From NCBI GenBank assembly GCA_028871055.1, contig JAGWON010000001.1:186001-250000 (forward strand): DNA of 64,000 bases, given 5' to 3'. Below the pieces are notes generated by a model. That model had not been told where the DNA came from and did not search any database. It was given only the letters and a program-made list of their open reading frames with translations. The position numbers were made by a program, and so were the translations under genes. Shown here piece by piece: positions 28,317 through 35,558 of the stretch; positions within the stretch are counted from its first letter, which is position 1, and each line of letters opens with the position of its first letter. This DNA is from Alphaproteobacteria bacterium. GTDB taxonomy: Bacteria > Pseudomonadota > Alphaproteobacteria > ATCC43930 > CGMCC-115725.

Positions 28317-30182
28317 TCATTCGGCCGCGGCGCTTTCATAGTCGTCCTGCGCCTGCAGCCAACGGGCCTCGGCCGCCGCCAGGGCGCGGGCAGCTTCGGC
28401 GCGTTGCTTCGCCAGCGCCGCCGCTTCCGCGGGATCGCGCGCGAACAGGTCGGGCGCCGCGAGATCGGCGTCGAGCCGCCGGATGCGCTCGGCGAATACG
28501 ACGACTTCGCGTTCGGCTTCGTTGGCGCGCTGCTTCAACGGCTTGAGGCGCCGCCGCTTGTCGGTGCCGTCGCGTCGGGCGGCCGGCGGCGCCGCTTCGG
28601 CGGGCCGCGTCGCCGTACTGCCGGGCGACAGCAGGAAGCGGCGATAATCGTCGAGATCGCCGTCGAACGGCGCAACGCGCCCGTCGGCGACCAGCATGAG
28701 CAGGTCCGCCGTCGCCTCGAGCAGCCGGCGGTCGTGGCTGACCAGAATCACCGCGCCGGCGAAGTCGTTGAGCGCGGTCAGCAGCTCGGTCCGCGCATCG
28801 ATGTCGAGATGGTTGGTCGGCTCGTCGAGGATGAGCAGGTTCGGCCGGTCCAGCGTCGCCAGCGCCAGCATCAGCCGCGCGCGCTCGCCGCCCGACAGGC
28901 TGGCGACCTTGGTCGTCGCCTTGGCGGCGGAGAAGCCGAAGCCGCCGAGCTGCGCGCGCAGCGCCTGCACCGGCAGCTTGGGGCGCAACACGGCGAGGGT
29001 CTCGAGGGGCGTGAGCCCGCCGTCCAGCTCCTCGAGCTGATGTTGCGCGAAATAGCCCGGCACCAGCTTGCGCGCGCGCGTGAGCTCGCCGCCCATCGGG
29101 CCGAGCTTGCCGGCGAGCAGCTTGGCGAAGGTCGATTTGCCGTTGCCGTTCTTGCCCAGGAGCGCGATGCGGTCGTCGGGATCGAAGCGCAGCGACAGGT
29201 GCGCCAGCACCGGCTTGCCGGGCTCGTAGCCGACCGACACGCGGTCCATGGTGACGAGCGGCGGGCTGGCCGGCACCGGCTCGGGGATCCGGATGGGCGC
29301 GACGTGCTCGTCGACCGGCAGCGCCACGGTCTGCATCCGCGCCAGCATCTTGATGCGGCTCTGCGCCTGGCGCGCCTTCGACGCCTTGGCGCGGAAGCGA
29401 TCGACGAACGCCTGCATGTGCTTGCGCGCGGCTTCCTGCTTCTTGGCGAAGGCGGCTTGGTGCGCGCGCTGCGCCGCGCGCGTCGCCACGAAGGTGTCGT
29501 AGCCGCCGGTGTAGAGCGCGAGCTTGCCGTGCTCGAGATGGAGGATGAAATCGACCGCGGTGTTGAGCAGGTCGCGGTCGTGGCTGACGATCAGGATGGT
29601 GCCGCGATAGCGGCGCAGGAAATCCTCGAGCCAGAGCAGACCCTCGAGATCGAGATAGTTGGTCGGCTCGTCGAGCAGCAGCAGGTCGGGTGCCGCGAAC
29701 AGGATCGCGGCCAGCGCCACGCGCATGCGCCAGCCGCCGGAGAATTCCGCGCACGGTCGCGACTGCTCCGCGGCGGAAAACCCGAGACCCGACAGGATGC
29801 TCGCCGCGCGCGCCGGCGCGGCATAGCCGTCGATCGCGTCGAGCCGCGCGTGGATGTCTGCGATCCGATGGCCGTCGGTTTCGCTTTCGGCCGCCGCCAG
29901 AAGATCGGCGCGCTCGCGGTCGGCCGCCAGCACGGTGTCGAGCAGGCTGGCCGCGCCGCCGGGCGCCTCCTGCGCCACCGCGCCGATCTTCCAGTCGCGC
30001 GGCCACGATACCTCGCCGCCGTCGGTCGCGAGCTCGCCCAGGATCACCTTCAGCAGCGTCGACTTGCCGGCGCCGTTGCGTCCGACCAGGCCGATGCGGC
30101 GGCCGGCCGGCAGGTTGGCGCTGGCGCCGGCGAGGATCTCGCGGCCGGCGATGCGGACGGTGACGGTGTCGATGCTGAGCAT
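28317..30182 (-). CDS. ABC-F family ATP-binding cassette protein
   Basis: The 621-residue protein has two ABC ATPase domains and no membrane segments, which is the ABC-F arrangement (Uup/YheS/EttA-type) of translation-associated ATPases. Domain 1 shows GLVGRNGAGKSTLLK, FSGGWRMRVALA and LLLLDEPTNYLD; domain 2 shows ALLGKNGNGKSTFAK, LSGGERARLMLA and LLILDEPTNHLD. Between them lies the charged linker (VATRAAQRAHQAAFAKKQEA). The C-terminal coiled coil rich in Arg, Glu and Ala is present. Which ABC-F subgroup it belongs to is not decided here. Confidence 0.95.
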   Translation of the reverse strand: MLSIDTVTVRIAGREILAGASANLPAGRRIGLVGRNGAGKSTLLKVILGELATDGGEVSWPRDWKIGAVAQEAPGGAASLLDTVLAADRERADLLAAAESETDGHRIADIHARLDAIDGYAAPARAASILSGLGFSAAEQSRPCAEFSGGWRMRVALAAILFAAPDLLLLDEPTNYLDLEGLLWLEDFLRRYRGTILIVSHDRDLLNTAVDFILHLEHGKLALYTGGYDTFVATRAAQRAHQAAFAKKQEAARKHMQAFVDRFRAKASKARQAQSRIKMLARMQTVALPVDEHVAPIRIPEPVPASPPLVTMDRVSVGYEPGKPVLAHLSLRFDPDDRIALLGKNGNGKSTFAKLLAGKLGPMGGELTRARKLVPGYFAQHQLEELDGGLTPLETLAVLRPKLPVQALRAQLGGFGFSAAKATTKVASLSGGERARLMLALATLDRPNLLILDEPTNHLDIDARTELLTALNDFAGAVILVSHDRRLLEATADLLMLVADGRVAPFDGDLDDYRRFLLSPGSTATRPAEAAPPAARRDGTDKRRRLKPLKQRANEAEREVVVFAERIRRLDADLAAPDLFARDPAEAAALAKQRAEAARALAAAEARWLQAQDDYESAAAE

Positions 30183-30294
30183 GGCGGCGGCTTTTTATGT
30201 CTTATCCCAACGCCGCGCCGCCGGGAAAGCGCCAGCGCCGCTTCCGTCGGTGCGGCGGTTTGTCTTCCGGCGCTCGTCGCCGATGTGTCGAAAC

Positions 30295-30369
30295 TGGAGC
30301 GGGCGAAGGGATTCGAACCCTCGACCCCAACCTTGGCAAGGTTGTGCTCTACCCCTGAGCTACGCCCGC
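30295..30369 (-). tRNA. tRNA-Gly (GCC)
   Basis: Read on the minus strand, the gene begins GCGGGCGTAGCTCAGGGG and ends with the matching CGCCCGC, discriminator T and an encoded CCA. The anticodon stem-loop CAACC-TTGCCAA-GGTTG gives anticodon GCC. The T-arm GAGGGTTCGAATCCCTT is complete, so all four arms can form. It lies upstream of the ABC-F gene on the same strand. Confidence 0.97.
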
Positions 30370-30761
30370 GCTCCGCAAGGCGGCGATATTGCAAAACCCC
30401 GCCGGGCATTGCAAGCCGCGTGCCGGCAAGGTTTACGGGATCGGCCTTAAACGGCGCTTAAGGCGGCGGCATCCGCCGCGATAGCGCCATTGCCGTGTCA
30501 GCCGAGGGCCGCGATGGCGCCGTCGACTGCCGCGCGTAGGAAGGCCTCGATCTCGGCCACGCGCTCGTGTGCCGCCAGGATGCGGCTGGCGGGCGCAATC
30601 GCCGCGGTGAAGCCGCTCGTGTGCCAATGGCCGAGCGGCGGCAGCGCCGGCAGCTCTCCCCGCCGCCTCGCATCATGGCAACCCATCGCCGCCGCCGCCG
30701 CAAGGGCCGCGACGGCTCACCCCCGCGATCGCGAACCGCGGTCGTCCGCGGCCCGCGCGGT
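30370..30761. other. Gene-poor stretch between tRNA-Gly and the mobile element
   Basis: This 392-base stretch carries no gene I can support with confidence. The only frame with some protein-like character is the 62-codon minus-strand frame listed separately. The sequence is host-like GC-rich DNA and ends abruptly at the mobile element, so it may hold the decayed end of a former gene. Confidence 0.5.
30498..30686 (-). CDS. Possible small protein or gene remnant
   Basis: This 62-residue frame ends with EIEAFLRAAVDGAIAALG, a plausible amphipathic C-terminal helix, but it has no convincing ribosome-binding site or recognised homologue. Its 5' side points toward the mobile element 75 bases away. 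It could be the C-terminal remnant of a disrupted gene, or chance. Confidence 0.22.
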   Translation of the reverse strand: MGCHDARRRGELPALPPLGHWHTSGFTAAIAPASRILAAHERVAEIEAFLRAAVDGAIAALG

Positions 30762-30783
30762 TGGGTAGTGGGTCAGTTTGAAA
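30762..30783 (+). repeat. Left terminal inverted repeat of the transposon
   Basis: Twenty-two bases starting TGGGTAGTGGGTCAG and ending TTTGAAA are repeated exactly, inverted, at the right end. The similarity to the inner copy extends beyond this repeat to 30789 (GGGTCAGTTTGAAACTAACG at 30770-30789). Confidence 0.95.
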
Positions 30784-30990
30784 CTAACGAGGAATATGAG
30801 GGCAATACCAAGACAGGAATGCAAATAGAGCATTCACGCCGGAAGTAACTGCAATGGCATAGACCGACCAACGCATATACTTGGCGCTGGCAATTTGGGC
30901 GGTTGTTTGCAAACCCAATAACCACGCTTCGGCTCCGACCTGCCCAGATTCGGCTATCTGCTGCACAGTCATATTTTCAAATTTATTCAT
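30784..30990 (-). CDS. Small membrane protein downstream of the transposase
   Basis: This 68-residue protein begins MNKFENMTVQQIAESGQVGA and has one hydrophobic segment, YAIAVTSGVNALFAFLSWY, near the C-terminus. Its ATG at 30990 overlaps the transposase stop by 8 bases, so it is probably translated by coupling. It ends at the inner edge of the left inverted repeat. The family is not recognised. A role in controlling transposition is possible but unproven. Confidence 0.55.
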   Translation of the reverse strand: MNKFENMTVQQIAESGQVGAEAWLLGLQTTAQIASAKYMRWSVYAIAVTSGVNALFAFLSWYCPHIPR

Positions 30991-31831
30991 GCTGTTCCCT
31001 TTCCCAAGCTTCGACCATTCTCACAACGTCGGTCATGTCCCAAAGCTTGTTGATAACGCCAGCGGCCATCGCGGGAGTAACGCGCGTGGTCTGGTGTATC
31101 CGGCAGAAATTGTAGTGCATGAAATAGATGGAGAGGCCGTAGACGTGATTTTCGAGCTTCTTCGAGAAGGCGTTTGTCAGCCGCGTAAACCGCCGCAAGC
31201 CCATGCGGATGGAAAGGTTCGACCGCTCGGCAAAGCTGGTGCTGATATGTGCCGGGTCTGGCTTGCCGGTAATTTCCCGCCGCTTCGCGCCGACACATAC
31301 AGGCGGGCTATAGCGTGTCTGCCCTTCAATCGGCGCGGCGTAAATCTTTTCGAGCATCGCATAATCAACGTCGATGCCGAACGCATCATCAATTGCCTGT
31401 AGGTACGGACGATGGCCGTCCGAAGTGATTTGGACGCGGCCGGCGAGCCGCGTAGCCAGATCGGCGACAAATTGCTTTGCCGCTTCGCCGCTGCGATCTG
31501 CGACCAGCCATGAAGGGATGAGCTTCGTATCTGCGTCGATGGCCGTCCACGTCCACACGTCGCCAATGTCAAACTCGCCTTTGCGAGCCTCGGGGACGTT
31601 CTTGGCCTCCATCGCGACGAAACTCCAAATCTCGTCGAGCTGTAGGTGCTTGCAGGGAAGGTTCCGTAGCGTCTTGTCCTGATACTCGGAGCAGGCGCGG
31701 CCAGCATCGCGGAGCAGTTTAACAATGGTGTTCTTGCTGGCCCCGGTCTGACGGCTGATCGCACGGATAGCCATACCTTCGATCATCAAGCCGAGGATGC
31801 GGGCGCGTTCTTCCGTGGTCAGCCGGTTCAT
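30983..31831 (-). CDS. IS1-type DDE transposase (single reading frame)
   Basis: The 282-residue protein has an N-terminal helix-turn-helix (MAIRAISRQTGASKNTIVKL) and a DDE catalytic domain. The likely acidic residues are Asp66 in LQLDEIWSF, Asp99 in AIDADTKLIPSW, and Glu in HISTSFAERSNLSIRMG. RRFTRLTNAFSKKLENH and NFCRIHQTTRVTPAMAAG are typical of the IS1-like group with an unbroken frame. ATG 31831 is chosen because it matches the MNRLTTEERA family start; the frame extends 12 codons further up. A near-consensus promoter ends immediately before this ATG. The protein looks intact, so the element may still be mobile. Confidence 0.88.
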   Translation of the reverse strand: MNRLTTEERARILGLMIEGMAIRAISRQTGASKNTIVKLLRDAGRACSEYQDKTLRNLPCKHLQLDEIWSFVAMEAKNVPEARKGEFDIGDVWTWTAIDADTKLIPSWLVADRSGEAAKQFVADLATRLAGRVQITSDGHRPYLQAIDDAFGIDVDYAMLEKIYAAPIEGQTRYSPPVCVGAKRREITGKPDPAHISTSFAERSNLSIRMGLRRFTRLTNAFSKKLENHVYGLSIYFMHYNFCRIHQTTRVTPAMAAGVINKLWDMTDVVRMVEAWEREQHE

Positions 31832-31838
31832 ACTGACC

Positions 31839-31867
31839 TTTATACTTGAGAAATTGACTGGTGTCAA
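31839..31867 (-). promoter_or_regulatory. Promoter of the transposase gene
   Basis: On the minus strand TTGACA (31867-31862) is followed by 17 bases and TATAAA (31844-31839). Transcription should begin near 31832, next to the transposase ATG at 31831, so the message is predicted to be leaderless. Confidence 0.7.
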
Positions 31868-31884
31868 CGCGGTTTATCGTCCAC

Positions 31885-31912
31885 TTGACCAGATCATGCG
31901 TTAGTTTATAAA
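31885..31912 (+). promoter_or_regulatory. Promoter of the AAA+ ATPase gene overlapping a palindrome
   Basis: TTGACC (31885-31890), 16 bases, then TATAAA (31907-31912) form a good promoter for the ATPase gene starting at 31944. The palindrome AGTTTATAAACT (31903-31914) coincides with the -10 box, a position where a bound protein, possibly the transposase, would repress. Confidence 0.55.
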
Positions 31913-31919
31913 CTGAGCC
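31899..31919 (-). repeat. Inner inverted copy of the transposon left end
   Basis: CGTTAGTTTATAAACTGAGC at 31899-31918 matches the reverse complement of 30770-30789 except for one inserted base and one substitution. With the left end it brackets only the transposase and its small partner gene, a unit of about 1.16 kb, the usual size of an IS. It looks like a former or alternative right end. Confidence 0.6.
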
Positions 31920-31943
31920 ATAAGTTAGCTAGGGATACGCAGC

Positions 31944-33191
31944 GTGTTCTCGATAGACCCGACGAAGCCACCACAGACCGACAAGGACTGGCAGCAGCGC
32001 ATTTATGATGCGCTTGATGCCTTTAGTCCTGGCGCGCCGATTGATGACCTGAACCTTATCGCGGGGCGCACACGTCAGATCGACAGCATGGTCGAAACGG
32101 TCATGCAACGCGGTCAGCACGCAATCTTGTATGGCGAACGCGGCGTCGGCAAATCGTCACTCGCCAATACGTTCGCGACGAAGCTCCTTGGGGGCGTCAA
32201 GACGCTGAATAGCGTTCCGATCAACTGCCACCCGAGCGACGATTTTACCCAGGTATGGCGCAAGGTGTTTCGTCGCCTCAGTTCTGATGGGGCGAATCTT
32301 GCTGACAAGTACCAGGCTGAGATTCACCCAGATGACGTTGTGGTCGAGTTGGGCGGTTTCTCGCTCAATACGGTGCCAATTATCATTCTGGACGAGTTCG
32401 ATAAGCTACGCGATCACGATGCGCGCACACTCATCGCGAATACGATTAAGAACATGTCAGACCGCGCAGTGCGGGCGACCGTTATCATCGTCGGTGTAGC
32501 CGATTCCGTGAGTGATCTGATCGAGGAACATGAATCCGTGTTGCGCTGTCTTCGGCAAATTCCAATGCAGCGCATGGTGCCGGACGAGTTGCGGCAAATC
32601 ATTAACGGCCGCCTTCCAGCCCTCGGCATGAAGATTCATCAAGACGCGCTCGCGCATATTGTTGCGCTGTCGCGCGGGCTGCCTCATTACACGCATTTAT
32701 TCGGGCAACAATCCGCCAAAAAGGCGCTCGAAGATCGTCAACTCGTCGTTGACGTGAAACACGTCGAAGCCGCGATGCCAGAATGCATTAACCAGACGGC
32801 GCAAACCGTTCGGGAGCAATATCACCGCGCCACGATTAGCCAGAGACAGGGCAATATCTATCGCGAAGTTTTGCTCTCTGCTGCGCTCGCGCAAGTCGAT
32901 GACCTCGGATATTTCCAGCCCGTGGCGCTGAGCAAGCCACTGACCGCGTTATTGAAGCGTGAGGCCCCCGTGTCCTTATATGCGCAGCACCTCAAGAACC
33001 TGTCGGAGGATGACCGGGGTAAAATTCTTGAGCAGATCGGAACTGACCGGCGGTTTCGGTATCGGTTTGCCGAGCCGCTAATGCAGCCCTATATCCTGAT
33101 GCATGGCCTTCGGAATGGCTTAATCACGCGCGAGCAGGTCAATACCCTAGCAGCTACTCACTACGAGCCGAGACTTTCCACCGAGTTTTAG
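31944..33191 (+). CDS. AAA+ ATPase carried by the transposon (Orc1/Cdc6-like arrangement)
   Basis: The 415-residue protein has Walker A GERGVGKS (residues 64-71), Walker B IIILDE (146-151), a sensor-1-like IIVGVADSV, arginines in LRCLRQIPMQRM, and a sensor-2-type segment SRGLPHYTHLFG. The C-terminal third may be a winged helix. It starts at a GTG with AGGGA 9 bases upstream; its promoter lies between it and the divergent transposase. It may be cargo (for example anti-phage or plasmid-related) or a transposition helper like TniB/TnsC, but IS1-type elements do not normally need one. The last 38 bases overlap the convergent small gene. Confidence 0.85.
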   Translation: MFSIDPTKPPQTDKDWQQRIYDALDAFSPGAPIDDLNLIAGRTRQIDSMVETVMQRGQHAILYGERGVGKSSLANTFATKLLGGVKTLNSVPINCHPSDDFTQVWRKVFRRLSSDGANLADKYQAEIHPDDVVVELGGFSLNTVPIIILDEFDKLRDHDARTLIANTIKNMSDRAVRATVIIVGVADSVSDLIEEHESVLRCLRQIPMQRMVPDELRQIINGRLPALGMKIHQDALAHIVALSRGLPHYTHLFGQQSAKKALEDRQLVVDVKHVEAAMPECINQTAQTVREQYHRATISQRQGNIYREVLLSAALAQVDDLGYFQPVALSKPLTALLKREAPVSLYAQHLKNLSEDDRGKILEQIGTDRRFRYRFAEPLMQPYILMHGLRNGLITREQVNTLAATHYEPRLSTEF

Positions 33192-33402
33192 CTGCTTTCT
33201 TGGCGATTTTCTTGCGCCTCTCGGCGCTCAATACTTTGGCGCGCGCGTTGCCGCCCTTTAAGCCGCCTAGCGTGCCACGCGCCACGGCGGCAGGGTTGCG
33301 CTTATCCTCCACCGCGTCCTGCACCTGTCCCGTCGCTATGTCGCCTATGAGCTTGGCGAGGGATACCGGATCGCGAGGGCGTTTAAGGCGCTTAGTGGCC
33401 AT
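33154..33402 (-). CDS. Small basic GGxKGG-type protein in the transposon
   Basis: The 82-residue basic protein contains GTLGGLKGGNARAKVLSAE followed by RRKKIAKKAAKTRW, a motif seen in many short, Lys/Ala-rich hypothetical proteins of mobile DNA that probably bind nucleic acid. Its ATG at 33402 overlaps the stop of the upstream small gene in the form TAATG, and there is no separate ribosome-binding site, so translation is coupled. Its 3' end runs antisense into the end of the ATPase gene. Function unknown. Confidence 0.65.
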   Translation of the reverse strand: MATKRLKRPRDPVSLAKLIGDIATGQVQDAVEDKRNPAAVARGTLGGLKGGNARAKVLSAERRKKIAKKAAKTRWKVSARSE

Positions 33403-33605
33403 TAGAGGGGGCCACAGCTCATCGGGATGCCGATATTTAAGTGAGAGTTGGGGTCTCGGGTGCAATACACCCCGCCGCCCGTCCAACGGTCATATATCAG
33501 GACGTGGAGTGTATCCCCGAACGAAACTACGTCCCAACGCTCTATAAATAGGATGGAGACTGCTATAAGCGCTCCGGCAATTATTATGGCTTTAGGGATG
33601 TCCAT
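33402..33605 (-). CDS. Small single-pass membrane protein in the transposon
   Basis: This 67-residue protein starts MDIPKAIIIAGALIAVSILF, a single N-terminal membrane helix, and continues with a short soluble tail containing two Cys (YCTRDPNSH and PMSCGPL). It sits just inside the right inverted repeat and is followed, with TAATG overlap, by the basic protein gene, so both form a two-gene unit running against the ATPase gene. The family is unknown. Confidence 0.55.
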   Translation of the reverse strand: MDIPKAIIIAGALIAVSILFIERWDVVSFGDTLHVLIYDRWTGGGVYCTRDPNSHLNIGIPMSCGPL

Positions 33606-33651
33606 GGATTGAACATGGCAGAACCCTAGGACAAGGCCAAGACTATCTGGA

Positions 33652-33673
33652 TTTCAAACTGACCCACTACCCA
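33652..33673 (-). repeat. Right terminal inverted repeat of the transposon
   Basis: These 22 bases are the exact reverse complement of 30762-30783. They are followed by CGGT, the same four bases that precede the left end. Confidence 0.95.
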
Positions 33674-33753
33674 CGGTTGAACCGGCTTGATTCCGCCATG
33701 GTCCTTGCCAATATTGCGCCGCACCGCCATCTATCGGGGCGGAAAGGATTCCC

Positions 33754-34689
33754 ATGGACGCGATCATCGGCAAACCCGGCAAAGGCCCGGCACCCGGCGG
33801 CGCCGCTGCCGCCGCCGTCAAGGACGGCTCGACCGCAACCTTCATGGCCGACGTCATCGACGCCTCGGCCGAGGCGGCGATCGTCGTCGATTTCTGGGCG
33901 CCGTGGTGCGGTCCGTGCAAGCAATTGGGCCCGGCGCTCGAGAAGGCGGTCAAGGACGCCAAGGGCGCGGTGCGGCTGGTCAAGATCAACGTCGACGAGA
34001 ATCCCGAGCTGGCGCAGCAGATGCGCATCCAGTCGATCCCGGCGGTCTACGCCTTCAAGGACGGCAGGCCGGTCGACGGCTTCGTCGGGGCGCTGCCCGA
34101 GGGACAGATCAAGCAGTTCGTGCAGCGCCTCGCCGCGCTCGGCGGCGCCGGTGCCGCATCGCCGGTCGACGACGCGCTGGCGCTCGCCAAGGAGGCGCAG
34201 TCCGCCGGCGACGCCGCCCGCGCCGCCAACATCTGGACCCAGGTGCTGCAGCACGAGCCGCAGAACGTCGCGGCGCTCGTGGGGCTGGCGCGCGTCGCGC
34301 TCGACAAGAAGGACATCGCGCAGGCCAAGGCGCTGATCGAGCGCGTGCCCGCCGACCAGGCCGCTCACGCCGACGTCGCCGCCGTCAAGACGGCGCTCGA
34401 GCTCGCCGAAGCCGGACAGAAGGCGGCGGGCGAGGTCGGCAAGCTCGAGGCGCGGCTCGCGGCCGATCCCAAGGACCACCAGGCGCGGCTCGATCTCGCG
34501 GTGGCACTGTTCGCCGCCGGCGCGCGCGACCAGGCGATCGATCACCTGTTCGAGATCATCAAGCGCGACCGCGCCTGGAACGAGGACGCGGCGCGCAAGC
34601 AGCTCTTGAAGTTTTTCGAGGCGATCGGCCTCGCCGATCCGCTCACCGTCGCTTCGCGCCGGCGGCTGTCGTCCATCCTGTTCTCATGA
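33754..34689 (+). CDS. cnoX: Co-chaperone thioredoxin-TPR protein CnoX (YbbN)
   Basis: The 311-residue protein has an N-terminal thioredoxin domain with IVVDFWAPWCGPCKQLGPAL, including an intact CGPC, and IPAVYAFKDGRPVDGFVG. A C-terminal set of TPR-like helices follows. CnoX (YbbN) proteins hold unfolding or over-oxidised proteins and hand them to GroEL or DnaK. An AGGA site precedes the ATG. The transposon right end lies 80 bases upstream, so the native promoter may have been separated from the gene. The stop overlaps the next start (ATGA). Confidence 0.92.
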   Translation: MDAIIGKPGKGPAPGGAAAAAVKDGSTATFMADVIDASAEAAIVVDFWAPWCGPCKQLGPALEKAVKDAKGAVRLVKINVDENPELAQQMRIQSIPAVYAFKDGRPVDGFVGALPEGQIKQFVQRLAALGGAGAASPVDDALALAKEAQSAGDAARAANIWTQVLQHEPQNVAALVGLARVALDKKDIAQAKALIERVPADQAAHADVAAVKTALELAEAGQKAAGEVGKLEARLAADPKDHQARLDLAVALFAAGARDQAIDHLFEIIKRDRAWNEDAARKQLLKFFEAIGLADPLTVASRRRLSSILFS

Positions 34690-35333
34690 CCGGCGTGGCA
34701 CACACGCTGCCCGACCGCCTGCCGCTCTTCCCCCTCACCGGGATGCTGCTCCTGCCGCGGGGCGTGCTGCCGCTCAACGTCTTCGAGCCGCGCTATCTGG
34801 CGCTGACCGAGGCCGCGCTCGGCGCGGGCCGCATGATCGGCATGATCCAGCCGCTCGACGGCAAGGGCGACGCCGGCGATCCGCCGCTCTACAAGACCGG
34901 CTGCGCCGGCCGCATCGTCGAATTCCGCGAGAGCGGCGACGGTCGCTATCTCATCAGCCTCGAAGGCGTGGCGCGTTTCGACGTCGCCGAGGAGTTGCCG
35001 AAGACCGAGCTGTTCCGCCGCGCGCGGCCGGATTGGGCGCGCTATGCCGGCGATCGCGAGGAGACCGACCTCCCCGGCTTCGACGCCGCCGGGCTGATCG
35101 ACAAGCTCACGCCCTTCCTCCGCCGCCACCGCGTCAAGGCCGATCTCTCGGCGGCCGCCTCGGTGCCGGCGATGCGGCTCGTCGACGCGGTGGCGATGAT
35201 GGCGCCCTTCGCGCCGGTCGAGAAACAGGCGCTGCTCGAGGCCGCGCCGGCCGAACGGGCACAGCTCTTGACCAAGCTCGTCGACATGGCGCTTCTTTCC
35301 TCTGCGCCCGACGCCGCGTCGGCGCGCCATTGA
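34686..35333 (+). CDS. LON peptidase substrate-binding domain-containing protein
   Basis: This 215-residue protein consists of a Lon N-terminal (PUA-like) domain: LPLFPLTGMLLLPRGVLPLNVFEPRYLALTE at the start, then GCAGRIVEFRESGDGRYLISLEG. There is no ATPase or protease domain. Such proteins stand after cnoX in many alphaproteobacteria, as here, with a 4-base overlap. The role is unknown; a substrate-recognition or adaptor job is inferred from the domain. Confidence 0.9.
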   Translation: MTGVAHTLPDRLPLFPLTGMLLLPRGVLPLNVFEPRYLALTEAALGAGRMIGMIQPLDGKGDAGDPPLYKTGCAGRIVEFRESGDGRYLISLEGVARFDVAEELPKTELFRRARPDWARYAGDREETDLPGFDAAGLIDKLTPFLRRHRVKADLSAAASVPAMRLVDAVAMMAPFAPVEKQALLEAAPAERAQLLTKLVDMALLSSAPDAASARH

Positions 35334-35345
35334 GGAAGAAGGCTG

Positions 35346-35558
35346 ATGCCCGAAGTCGATCCGCAGCTGCTCGATATCCTGGTCTGCCCGCTGACCAAGG
35401 GGCCGCTGGTCTACGACCGCGCGGCGCAGGAGCTGCTGAGCGCCGAGGCCGGCCTTGCCTATCCGATCCGCGACGGCATCCCGATCATGCTCGCCGACGA
35501 GGCGCGGCCGTTGCGCGACGAAGAAAAAGCGCGGCTCAAGGCCAAGCCGCAATCGTGA
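35346..35558 (+). CDS. Trm112 family protein
   Basis: This 70-residue protein is a short Trm112/UPF0434 type ([20 protein letters not shown], then [18 protein letters not shown]). Eukaryotic Trm112 activates methyltransferases; the role of bacterial short forms is not clear. Only one of the usual zinc Cys positions is visible. A GAGGAAGAAGG site precedes the ATG, and the stop overlaps a GTG start of the next gene. Confidence 0.92.
   Translation: MPEVDPQLLDILVCPLTKGPLVYDRAAQELLSAEAGLAYPIRDGIPIMLADEARPLRDEEKARLKAKPQS

Larger units (their letters stand above)
30762..33673. mobile_element. IS1-type transposon carrying an AAA+ ATPase and small proteins
   Basis: The 2912-base element is bounded by perfect 22-bp terminal inverted repeats beginning TGGGTAGTGGGTCAG, and the 4 bases outside each end are CGGT on both sides. 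Its base composition is clearly less GC-rich than the host DNA. From left to right it encodes a small membrane protein (-), a DDE transposase (-), an AAA+ ATPase (+), an 82-residue basic protein (-) and a 67-residue membrane protein (-). The right end lies 80 bases upstream of cnoX. The exact family needs an ISfinder comparison; the transposase is closest to the single-frame IS1 group as I remember it. Confidence 0.88.

Noticed and set aside
28188-30461. Plus-strand open frame of over 750 codons opposite the ABC-F gene
   Set aside because: The ABC-F motifs on the minus strand are unambiguous. The opposite frame is Arg/Ala-rich shadow sequence and also runs through the tRNA gene.
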